A DNA stretch of 64,000 nt, taken from positions 62,001-126,000 of the forward strand of contig NZ_JANFLS010000001.1 of NCBI RefSeq assembly GCF_024385465.1, read 5' to 3'. Made by a program: the position numbers and the translations under genes. The DNA is from Arthrobacter sp. zg-Y844 (GTDB taxonomy: Bacteria; Actinomycetota; Actinomycetes; Actinomycetales; Micrococcaceae). Below the pieces are notes generated by a model. The model saw nothing but the letters and a program-made list of their open reading frames with translations, was not told the DNA's origin and made no database searches. This document shows, piece after piece, positions 46,983 to 54,617 of the stretch (the first letter of the stretch is position 1; the number at the start of each line of letters is the position of its first letter).

Positions 46983-48278
46983 TCAGACTCCTTCTACCCG
47001 CAGGACGGATTTGACGTTCTTGATGACGTCCAGGCCCTTGATGGCCTCGACGGTGGCCGCGAGGGCGGCCTCGGAAGCACGGTGCGTGACGAAGCGCAGC
47101 TCGGCGCTGGCCCCTTCACCGTGGATGGTCTGGCGCATGGTTTCGATGGAGACACCGTGCTCGGAGAACACCCGGGCGACGGCGGCCAGGACGCCGGGCT
47201 GATCGGCCACTTCCAAGCCGATCGAGTAGCTGGTGGTGACCTTTGCCAGCGGCAGCGCCGGCAGCGAGCCGCTCGGACGGCCGGCGGGAACGGGACCGCC
47301 CAGGACGAGCCTGCGGGCGGCGGTGACGACGTCGCCCATCACGGCGGACGCGGTGGGCGCACCGCCGGCGCCCTGGCCGTAGAACATCAGTTCACCGGCG
47401 TTTTCCGCTTCGACGAACACGGCGTTGAACGCGCCGTGCACGGCGGCCAGCGGATGCAGGCGGGGCAGCAGGGTGGGGTGCACGCGTACGCTGACGCCTT
47501 CGGTGCAGTCCGTGTCCGTAAACTTCTCGGCGATGGCGAGCAGCTTGATGACGAACCCGGCTTCCTTGGCGGCGCTGATGTCCTCAGCCGTAACCGAGCT
47601 GATGCCTTCGCAGGAAACGGCGGAGAGGTCGAAACCGGTGTGGAAGGCCAGCGAGGCGAGGATGGCGCCCTTCGCGGCGGCGTCGTGCCCCTCCACATCT
47701 GCGGTGGGATCCGCCTCGGCGTAGCCAAGCCGCTGGGCCTCGCCCAGGGCATCTGCGAACTGGGCTCCGGTGGAATCCATGGCATCGAGGATGTAGTTGG
47801 TGGTGCCGTTGACGATGCCCATGACCTTGGTGATCCGGTCTCCGGAGAGGCTGTCCCGGATGGGGCGGAGGATCGGGATGGCCCCGGCTACGGCGGCCTC
47901 ATAGGAGAGCTGGACACCGGCGGCGTCGGCCTTCTCGTAGAGGGCGGCGCCGTCTGCGGCGAGCAGGGCCTTGTTGCCGGTCACGACGGCGGCGCCGGAC
48001 TCCAGCGCCTGCAGGATCAGGGTGCGGGCCGGCTCGATGCCGCCCATCAGCTCAATGACAATGTCCGCGCCGCGGACCAGGGTCCCGGCATCAGTGGTGA
48101 ACAGTTCCGCAGGCAGATCCACGTCGCGGGGAGCATCGACGTTGCGCACTGCAATGCCGGAGAGCTCCAGCCGCGCGCCGAGGCGTGAGGTGAGGTCCGC
48201 GGCGTCGTCAATGAGGATCCGGGCAACCTGCGAACCCACGTTTCCGCACCCCAGCAGGGCTACTTTCAGGGTCTTCAT
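46983..48278 (-). CDS. hom: Homoserine dehydrogenase with ACT domain
   Basis: The 431-residue enzyme reduces aspartate semialdehyde to homoserine. ATG at 48278 is chosen, with AGAGGAG about 12 bases upstream; a TTG four codons earlier abuts the ribosome-binding site. Features are the Rossmann motif VALLGCGNVGSQVA near residue 8, VVTGNKALLA near residue 98, GIVNGTTNYILDAM near residue 165 and the catalytic YAEADPTADVEGHDAAAK near residue 200. The last 80 residues are an ACT domain (DQPGVLAAVARVFSEHGVSI), which in this family gives feedback inhibition by threonine. Confidence 0.97.
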   Translation of the reverse strand: MKTLKVALLGCGNVGSQVARILIDDAADLTSRLGARLELSGIAVRNVDAPRDVDLPAELFTTDAGTLVRGADIVIELMGGIEPARTLILQALESGAAVVTGNKALLAADGAALYEKADAAGVQLSYEAAVAGAIPILRPIRDSLSGDRITKVMGIVNGTTNYILDAMDSTGAQFADALGEAQRLGYAEADPTADVEGHDAAAKGAILASLAFHTGFDLSAVSCEGISSVTAEDISAAKEAGFVIKLLAIAEKFTDTDCTEGVSVRVHPTLLPRLHPLAAVHGAFNAVFVEAENAGELMFYGQGAGGAPTASAVMGDVVTAARRLVLGGPVPAGRPSGSLPALPLAKVTTSYSIGLEVADQPGVLAAVARVFSEHGVSIETMRQTIHGEGASAELRFVTHRASEAALAATVEAIKGLDVIKNVKSVLRVEGV

Positions 48279-48302
48279 ATGTTGTGCCAACTCCTCTAAG
48301 AA

Positions 48303-49727
48303 TTAGGAAACGTCCCGGGCCAGCAGGTCGTCTTCGGTCTCGCCGCGGACTATCAGCCGCGCGGCGCCGTCCCGCACGGCCACCACGGGCGGCCGGGTCA
48401 GGTAGTTGTAGTTGCTGGACAGGACCCAGCAGTAGGCGCCGGTGCCCGGAACGGCAAGCAGGTCCGACGCCGTGACGTCGCCGGGCAGGTAGGCGTCCCT
48501 CACCACTATGTCGCCGCTTTCGCAGTGTTTGCCAACCACGCGCGAAATAACCGCGTCATCTTCGGAGGTCCGCGAAGCCAGCACGGCGGAGTAGTCCGCC
48601 CCGTAGAGCACGGGCCGGGCGTTGTCGCTCATCCCGCCGTCCACGGAAACATACCGCCGCGGCGAGGTGCCGCCGTCGGGCGTGTCCACCCGGACCGTCT
48701 TGGTGGTGCCTGCCCGGTAGAGCGTGAAGGTGGTCGGGCCCACGATGGCGCGTCCGGGCTCGATGGAGATCCGGGGAACCGCCAGTCCCAGCTCGGTGCA
48801 GGTGCTGCCGACGACGGCGGCCATCGCGTTGGCGATCTCGGCCGGCGGGCGCGGGGCGTCTGCCTCCGTGTAGGCGATCCCGTAGCCGCCGCCCAGATCC
48901 AGTTCGGCCAGTTCGACGCCGTAGCCCTGCTTCACCTCGGACAGGAAACCGAGCAGCCGGCGGGCGGCGAGTTCAAACCCGGCGGATTCAAAGATCTGCG
49001 AACCAATGTGGCAGTGCACGCCCACCAGGTTCACGCCGTCGTGCTTGAGCGCGGTTTCCACGCCGGCCATGGCCGGGGACATCCCGTCCAGCTCCGGGTC
49101 CGCCACCATGGACAGGCCGAACTTCTGGTCCTCGTGGGCGGTGGCAATGAACTCGTGCGTGGAGGCATGCACGCCGGGGGTCAGGCGCAGCATGACGTTG
49201 GCGCGTTCACCGCGGGAGGCGGCCAGGTTCCCGAGCATTTCCAGCTCGCCCAGGCTGTCCACCACAATCCGGCCCAGCTCCATGTCCAGGGCACGGGTCA
49301 GCTCGGCCAGGGACTTGTTGTTGCCGTGCAGTCCGAGCTGGCTGCCGTGGAGCCCCGCACGCCGGGCCACGGCCAGCTCACCGCCGGAGCAGGTGTCCAG
49401 GCGCAGCCCCTCGGAGGAGACCCAGCGGGCCACCTCGGTGCAGAGGAAGGATTTGCCGGCGTAGTAGACATCCACTCCCCCGCAGAGCCCCGCGAACGCA
49501 GCGTCGAAGGAGTCCTTGAAGTCCCGGGCACGGGCACGGAAATCCGCTTCCGACATCACGAACACGGGGGTGCCGAATTCCTCGGCGATCCGGGAGACGG
49601 GGATGCCGGAGATCTCCAGCTCACCGCTGTCGCCGCGCACCACGTCCTGCGCCCACATCTGCGGGCGGAGGGCGTTGTTGTCTTCCGGGTGGCTCAGCCA
49701 TGCGGGAGCCAGGGGTGAAGCAGTCAT
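48303..49727 (-). CDS. lysA: Diaminopimelate decarboxylase
   Basis: This 474-residue PLP enzyme makes L-lysine from meso-diaminopimelate. The PLP lysine is in VYYAGKSFLC near residue 88, followed by CSGGELAVARRAG, HGNNKSLAEL near residue 135, HCHIGSQIFE near residue 240, DLGGGYGIAY near residue 278 and ESGDIVVRD with the second active-site Cys near residue 405. The alanine usual after YA.K is Ser here (YAGKSF). It lies directly after argS (3 bases) and before hom, linking lysine and threonine branches of the aspartate pathway. Confidence 0.96.
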   Translation of the reverse strand: MTASPLAPAWLSHPEDNNALRPQMWAQDVVRGDSGELEISGIPVSRIAEEFGTPVFVMSEADFRARARDFKDSFDAAFAGLCGGVDVYYAGKSFLCTEVARWVSSEGLRLDTCSGGELAVARRAGLHGSQLGLHGNNKSLAELTRALDMELGRIVVDSLGELEMLGNLAASRGERANVMLRLTPGVHASTHEFIATAHEDQKFGLSMVADPELDGMSPAMAGVETALKHDGVNLVGVHCHIGSQIFESAGFELAARRLLGFLSEVKQGYGVELAELDLGGGYGIAYTEADAPRPPAEIANAMAAVVGSTCTELGLAVPRISIEPGRAIVGPTTFTLYRAGTTKTVRVDTPDGGTSPRRYVSVDGGMSDNARPVLYGADYSAVLASRTSEDDAVISRVVGKHCESGDIVVRDAYLPGDVTASDLLAVPGTGAYCWVLSSNYNYLTRPPVVAVRDGAARLIVRGETEDDLLARDVS

Positions 49728-49730
49728 GAA

Positions 49731-51380
49731 TTACATCCGTTCGGGTGCGGAGACTCCCAACAGGCCCAGGCCGTTGGCCAGGACCTGGCGTGCGGCAAGG
49801 TTCAGCCACAGGCGGGTGCGGTTGGTGTCGGTGATTTCCTCGTCGCCCTGCGGTGCGATGCGGCAGGCGTCATACCAGCGGTGGTAGGTGCCGGCGATGA
49901 CCTCGAGGTGGCGGGCCACGCGGTGCGGTTCGCGGAAGGCACTGGCCTGCGCGACGACGCCGGGGTACTGCCCCAGCGCGGCCAGCAGTGCGCTCTCGGT
50001 GGGGTGGGTCAGCAGCGACGCGTCAAATGCGGAATCGTCGACGCCGGCAGCCTCGGCGTTGCGTGCCAGGGCATGGGTGCGGGCGTGGGCGTACTGGACG
50101 TAGAACACGGGGTTCTCGTTGCTGCGCTTGGTCAGCAGGTCCAGGTCAACGTCGATGTTGGAATCGGCGGAGAAGCGGGCCAGCGTGTAGCGGGCGGCGT
50201 CCACGCCTACGGCGTCGACCAGGTCCTCAAGGGTGACCACGGTGCCGGCGCGCTTGGACATGCGCACGGGCTTGCCGTCCTTGACCAGGTTCACCATCTG
50301 GCCGATGAGTACCTCGACGCACTCCGGGTCGTGGCCCAGGGCGGCTGCGGCAGCCTTCAGGCGCGCTACGTAGCCGTGGTGGTCCGCACCCAGCATGTAG
50401 ACGTTCAGGTCGAAGCCGCGCTCGCGCTTGTTGTGGATGTAGGCAATGTCACCGGCAATGTAGGCGGCGTTGCCGTCCGACTTAATGACCACGCGGTCCT
50501 TGTCGTCGCCGAACGCGGTGGAGTTCAGCCACCAGGCGCCGTCCTTCTCGTACAGGTTCTCGGAGCCCTTGAGCTGCTCCAGCAGCTTGGCAACCTGGCC
50601 GTTTTCGTGCAGCGAATCCTCGTGGAAGAACACATCGAAGTCCACGCCGAAGTTGTGCAGGGATTCCTTGATGTCGCCGAACATGAAGTCCACGCCCACG
50701 GCACGGAAACGTTCCTGCGCCTCGGCGTCGGGCAGCTCGGTGATGTTCGGCTCTGCGGCCAGCACGCGGTTGGCAATGTCCACGATGTATTCGCCGGCGT
50801 AACCGTCCTCCGGCGCGGGTTCGCCCTTGGCGGAGGCGAGCAGGGAGCGGGCGAAGCGGTCAATCTGCGCGCCGTGGTCATTGAAGTAGTACTCGCGGGT
50901 GACCTCCGCGCCCTGGGACTGGAAGACCCGGGCCAGCGCATCGCCGACGGCGGCCCAGCGGGTGCCGCCCAGGTGGATGGGGCCGGTGGGGTTGGCGGAG
51001 ACGAACTCCAGGTTGATCCGGGTGCCCTTGAGGATTTCCGAGGTGCCGTAGGCGGGTCCGGCGTCAACGATTGTCTTGACGAGTTCTCCGGCGGCACCGG
51101 CGTCGAGGGTGATATTCAGGAAGCCTGGACCGGCAATGTCGACCTTCGCAACACCGGCAATCTTTTCCAGCCGGCCCTTGAGGATCTCGGCGAACTGGCG
51201 GGGATTCATGCCGGCCTGCTTGGAGAGCTGCAGGGCGATGTTGGTGGCCCAGTCACCGTGGTCCCGGTTCTTCGGACGCTCCACGCGCACCTCCCCCGGC
51301 AGCTCGACGCTGAAGTCACCGGCATCGATGGCGTCTTGGAGGCAGGCAGTTACGGCGGAGGAAAGTTCTTCAGGAGTCAC
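49731..51380 (-). CDS. argS: Arginyl-tRNA synthetase
   Basis: The 549-residue class I synthetase charges tRNA-Arg. The HIGH motif is in [15 protein letters not shown] near residue 135, the KMSK counterpart reads [13 protein letters not shown] near residue 375 (MSK preserved), and the N-terminal tRNA-binding Add-1 domain and C-terminal helical anticodon domain ([12 protein letters not shown] onward) are complete. The start is GTG at 51380, 6 bases after a TATGCT box, predicting a leaderless operon mRNA for argS-lysA-hom-thrC-thrB. It is divergent from the flavin module. Confidence 0.97.
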   Translation of the reverse strand: MTPEELSSAVTACLQDAIDAGDFSVELPGEVRVERPKNRDHGDWATNIALQLSKQAGMNPRQFAEILKGRLEKIAGVAKVDIAGPGFLNITLDAGAAGELVKTIVDAGPAYGTSEILKGTRINLEFVSANPTGPIHLGGTRWAAVGDALARVFQSQGAEVTREYYFNDHGAQIDRFARSLLASAKGEPAPEDGYAGEYIVDIANRVLAAEPNITELPDAEAQERFRAVGVDFMFGDIKESLHNFGVDFDVFFHEDSLHENGQVAKLLEQLKGSENLYEKDGAWWLNSTAFGDDKDRVVIKSDGNAAYIAGDIAYIHNKRERGFDLNVYMLGADHHGYVARLKAAAAALGHDPECVEVLIGQMVNLVKDGKPVRMSKRAGTVVTLEDLVDAVGVDAARYTLARFSADSNIDVDLDLLTKRSNENPVFYVQYAHARTHALARNAEAAGVDDSAFDASLLTHPTESALLAALGQYPGVVAQASAFREPHRVARHLEVIAGTYHRWYDACRIAPQGDEEITDTNRTRLWLNLAARQVLANGLGLLGVSAPERM

Positions 51381-51386
51381 CGGTTA

Positions 51387-51392
51387 AGCATA
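51387..51392 (-). promoter_or_regulatory. -10 box for leaderless argS-lysA operon
   Basis: TATGCT on the minus strand ends 6 bases before the argS GTG at 51380. No ribosome-binding site precedes that GTG. Confidence 0.55.
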
Positions 51393-51567
51393 GCCGGGTG
51401 CAGCACGGGTCCCGTTTTGTATGACAGGCCTTACGCTGTGCGGATCCGGCACCGGCACCAACGATGCGATGTAATGAAAGGGAACCGTTGAGCCCCGGGC
51501 CGGTTTCCACGCGTGTGCCTGTCGTGTGTGCCGTCCGGGATCAAAGCGCCCCACTCCAAGGAGAACC

Positions 51568-52068
51568 GTGAACCGAGCGAGCAAGTCCCTGCTGTGTGCC
51601 GCCGCCGGCCTGTCCCTGCTGTCTGCCGCCGGCTGTGCCGCGGGCGAGGAAACCGTCGACGCCGGCGAGGCCCCGGCGAAGTCCCCTGCAGCTTCCCCTG
51701 CTTCCTCCCCTGCTTCGTCCCCCGAGTCTTCCGCAGCATCCTCCCCCGACGCTGCAGCCGGTTCCGGCAGCTACGCCGACGGCGAGTACTCCGGCACCGG
51801 AAGCTACATCCCGCCGTCGGGCACTTCCGAGGACGTGGACGTGACGCTGCGGCTCGAGGGCAGCGTGGTGACGGAGCTGGAGGTGGAGACCTCGCAGAAG
51901 AACCCGACGTCCAAGCAGTACCAGCGTGAATTCACGTCCAATGTGAAGGAGCAGGTAGTCGGCAGGAACCTCGACGAGCTGGACGTGGACAAGGTGGCCG
52001 GATCCTCGCTGACCAGCGAGGGCTTCAACCGCGCCCTGGACGCCATCCGGTCCGAAGCTGCCTCCTAG
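51568..52068 (+). CDS. FMN-binding-domain lipoprotein (putative flavinylated electron carrier)
   Basis: Start GTG at 51568 has AAGGAG 5 bases before it. The 166-residue precursor has a lipobox LSAAGC (Cys23), a 30-residue Ser/Pro/Ala linker (about 37-65) that could span the wall, and a C-terminal FMN-bind domain. In this family ApbE attaches FMN to Thr or Ser in a D-x-x-(S)GA(T/S)-x-T motif; here residues 141-150 read DKVAGSSLTS, so Ser147 is the likely acceptor, with Ala and Ser in place of the usual Ser and Ala. The next gene is apbE and the third is a membrane flavin reductase, which supports a covalently bound FMN and an electron-transfer role outside the membrane. Confidence 0.88.
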   Translation: MNRASKSLLCAAAGLSLLSAAGCAAGEETVDAGEAPAKSPAASPASSPASSPESSAASSPDAAAGSGSYADGEYSGTGSYIPPSGTSEDVDVTLRLEGSVVTELEVETSQKNPTSKQYQREFTSNVKEQVVGRNLDELDVDKVAGSSLTSEGFNRALDAIRSEAAS

Positions 52069-52078
52069 GACAGCACCC

Positions 52079-52948
52079 GTGCATACCCTGGGGTTCGAGG
52101 CGATCGGCACGCAGTGGTCCCTCTCCACTGCCGCGCCTTTGGATTCCGCCACCCGGGCTGCTGTCGCGGACGTGGTCGACAGTTATGACCGCACCTATTC
52201 GCGCTTCCGCTCCGATTCCACGGTTGCGCGGATGGCCGAGGCTGCGGGCAGCTTTGCCCTGCCCGCTTCGGCCGCGCCACTGCTGCGGCTCTTCGATTCG
52301 CTGCAGCAGATCACCCGTGGCGCGGTCAACCCGCTGGTGGGGCGCTCGCTGGAGGTGTTGGGGTACGACGCCGGATACAGCTTCCTGCCTTCCGGACCAC
52401 CCGCTCCCGCAGCTGCTTGGACGGAGACCGTGTCCTGGACCACCGACGGCCGGGGAACCCTGATGACCACTGCCGTGCCGGTGACCTTCGATATCGGTGC
52501 CGCCGGTAAGGGCCAGCTGGTGGACCTGGTCAGCGGGGTCCTGGAAACCGCAGGTCACGGGGGATACGTGGTGGACGCCGGTTCGGACCTTCGCCATGCC
52601 GGCGCCGCTCCCCTGCGGATTGCGTTGGAGCATCCGTATGACGCGAAGCGGGCCATCGGGGTGCTGACCCTCTCGGACCGTGCACTGTGCGCCTCGGCCG
52701 TCAACCGCCGGCAGTGGGGAGACGGACTGCACCACGTGCTCGATGCCCGCACCGGTTTTCCGGTGGATACCGTGGCGGCCACCTGGGTGCTGGCCGCGGA
52801 CGCCATGACGGCGGACGGCCTGGCCACCGCCCTGTTCTTCGCCGAGCCGCAGGAGCTGGCCGGTGCGTTCACCTTTGACTATGTCCGGATGTTCACCGAC
52901 GGCCGGGCCGACTATTCCCCTGCAATGGCTGGAGTCCTATTCCCATGA
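52079..52948 (+). CDS. apbE: FAD:protein FMN transferase ApbE
   Basis: The 289-residue enzyme transfers FMN from FAD to Thr or Ser of client proteins with Mg2+. Start GTG at 52079. Family motifs are DRTYSRFRSDSTVARM near residue 38, FDIGAAGKGQLVD near residue 140, HHVLDARTGFPVD near residue 220 (FAD contact), and the metal-binding ADAMTADGLATALFF near residue 240. No signal peptide or lipobox is visible, unlike many ApbE proteins; see findings. Its end overlaps the next start by ATGA. The flanking genes supply both likely clients. Confidence 0.95.
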   Translation: MHTLGFEAIGTQWSLSTAAPLDSATRAAVADVVDSYDRTYSRFRSDSTVARMAEAAGSFALPASAAPLLRLFDSLQQITRGAVNPLVGRSLEVLGYDAGYSFLPSGPPAPAAAWTETVSWTTDGRGTLMTTAVPVTFDIGAAGKGQLVDLVSGVLETAGHGGYVVDAGSDLRHAGAAPLRIALEHPYDAKRAIGVLTLSDRALCASAVNRRQWGDGLHHVLDARTGFPVDTVAATWVLAADAMTADGLATALFFAEPQELAGAFTFDYVRMFTDGRADYSPAMAGVLFP

Positions 52949-54462
52949 GCGTTTCCGCCCCCGCCGCTCCCCGCACCCTGAACACCTTCCTCGGGCGCTG
53001 GACCATGTACCGGTTCACCGTCTGGGTGCTGCTGGCAATTGCTGCCTGGTCCTTTGTCCTTTCCTTCGCCGGGGTGCTGTTCTACACGCCGGCAGAACTG
53101 GGGGCGACGGCGGTGACGGCGGTGGCCTCCACCCTGGTCACCAGCCGTGTGGCCGGGCTGCTGCTTCGCACCCGTCCGCAGACCGACTCCTCGCTGATCA
53201 CCGGCCTGCTCCTGTTTTTCCTCTTCTGGCCCAGCACCGACGGCGCGCAGCTGGGTTGCGTGGCCCTTGCCGGGGCAGTGGCGACGGCTTCCAAATATCT
53301 CCTGGTGTTCCGGCGGCGGCACATCTTCAACCCGGCTGCGGCGGGGGCGTTTGCGGTGGCGGTGACCGGGCTGGGCGGTGCTGTCTGGTGGGTGGCGACT
53401 CCGGGCATGCTGATCGCTGTCCTTCCGGCCGCCGTCCTGGTCCTGTACCGGAACCGCCTGCTGCCAATGGCCGGGGTTTTCGCCCTTACTGCCGGGGTTG
53501 TTGTCCTGGCCCGCTTCCTCGCCGGCGGTGAGTCCGTCTCCTACGCCCTGGCCACCATCGTCGGAAGCTATCCGCTGGTGTTCCTGGCCGGCTTTATGCT
53601 CACCGAACCGCTGACCCTGCCGCCGCTGCGCGCCCAGCGCCTGGCGGAGGCCGTCGTCGTTGGGGTTCTCTTCGCCGTGCCGCTGTCCTTTGGCCCGGTG
53701 ATGATGTCCCCGGAGCTGGCGCTGCTGGTCGGGAACGTCCTTGCGTTCGTGATGGGCCAGCGCGGAGCTGTCCGGCTGCGGCTGCGCGAAACCCGGGAGC
53801 TGACCCCTACGTCCCGTGAGCTGGTGTTCGAGCCGGCACGTCCTGTCCGCTTCCGTGCCGGCCAGTACATGGAGCTTGCCGTGCCGCATTTTGAGCCGGA
53901 CGCGCGGGGGGCACGGCGTATTTTCAGCATCACTACTGCCCCGTCGGAACCCGGCACGGTGGCGGTGGGGCTGCGCGTGGCCGAACCGGGGAGCACTTTC
54001 AAGACCGCCCTGTTGAAGATGCGTCCCGGAGCGGAGGTGACCGCCACAACCGTTGCCGGCGACTTCCTCTTGCCGCGGGACGCACGGACACCGGTGCTGA
54101 TGATCGCTTCGGGTATCGGCATCACTCCTTTCATCAGCCAGCTGCGGCAGGTCCGCGGCGAGGACCGGGACATTGTGCTGGTCTACGCGGCATCCTCTGT
54201 TGACGAGCTTGCCTATGCCGGGGAGCTGCAGGAACTGGGGGTTCGGGTGCTGGTCTGCACGCCGTCGGATCCGGCGATCCCGGGCTGGACCTGGTTGGGT
54301 CCGAGGCTTCCCGATGCTGCGGTCCTGCGTGGGGAGGTTCCCGACCTGGCTGCTCGGACGATCTATGTTTCGGGTTCGCCGCAGGCGGTGGCTGCTGCCC
54401 GCAAGGCCGTCCGCGGTGCCGGCGGCAGGCGGATCCATACCGACCCGTTCCTCGGCTACTAA
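52945..54462 (+). CDS. RnfD/NqrB-like membrane domain fused to a ferredoxin-NADP reductase domain
   Basis: The 505-residue protein has eight or nine membrane helices (residues about 20-265) resembling RnfD/NqrB: SKYLLVFRRRHIFNPAAAGAF near residue 120 and GFMLTEPLTLPP near residue 215 follow the quinone-pump family pattern. A reductase domain follows: FAD site RRIFSITTAPSE near residue 335 (RxxS), NAD(P)-phosphate loop ASGIGITPFIS near residue 390, and IYVSGSPQAV near the end. It would pass electrons from NAD(P)H through FAD to the membrane and on to the flavin lipoprotein; direction and partners are inferred. Start ATG overlaps apbE. Confidence 0.88.
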   Translation: MSVSAPAAPRTLNTFLGRWTMYRFTVWVLLAIAAWSFVLSFAGVLFYTPAELGATAVTAVASTLVTSRVAGLLLRTRPQTDSSLITGLLLFFLFWPSTDGAQLGCVALAGAVATASKYLLVFRRRHIFNPAAAGAFAVAVTGLGGAVWWVATPGMLIAVLPAAVLVLYRNRLLPMAGVFALTAGVVVLARFLAGGESVSYALATIVGSYPLVFLAGFMLTEPLTLPPLRAQRLAEAVVVGVLFAVPLSFGPVMMSPELALLVGNVLAFVMGQRGAVRLRLRETRELTPTSRELVFEPARPVRFRAGQYMELAVPHFEPDARGARRIFSITTAPSEPGTVAVGLRVAEPGSTFKTALLKMRPGAEVTATTVAGDFLLPRDARTPVLMIASGIGITPFISQLRQVRGEDRDIVLVYAASSVDELAYAGELQELGVRVLVCTPSDPAIPGWTWLGPRLPDAAVLRGEVPDLAARTIYVSGSPQAVAAARKAVRGAGGRRIHTDPFLGY

Positions 54463-54617
54463 GGATCCGTTCCAGTTCCGGGACTCCCTAAAGCTCTGAG
54501 ACTCCCTAAAGCGGACCCGGGAAGACGGCAGGCCCGCTGGAAGCAGGCTCCTCCAGACGCGGGTCCGGGCTCGCACCCCTGCTGCCAGGGGTTCCGCGAT
54601 TCTCCTGAGCGGGCCGC
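54463..54617. other. Convergent intergenic region with direct repeat and hairpin
   Basis: GACTCCCTAAAGC occurs twice (54482-54494 and 54500-54512, period 18). Then CGGACCCG (54512-54519) can pair with CGGGTCCG (54560-54567), enclosing an inner CTGGA/TCCAG stem. It may act as a terminator for the flavin operon and the convergent DUF222 gene. Confidence 0.4.

Noticed and set aside
45495-48188. An 897-codon plus-strand open frame opposite hom, thrC and thrB
   Set aside because: It lies antisense to three genes with complete catalytic motifs, has a His/Gly/Arg-rich composition without any fold signature, and is the expected third-position effect of high-GC codon use.
52912-54576. A 554-codon minus-strand frame opposite the RnfD-reductase fusion
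   Set aside because: Very high Gly/Arg/Gln/His content typical of antisense frames; the plus-strand frame has clear membrane helices and flavin motifs.
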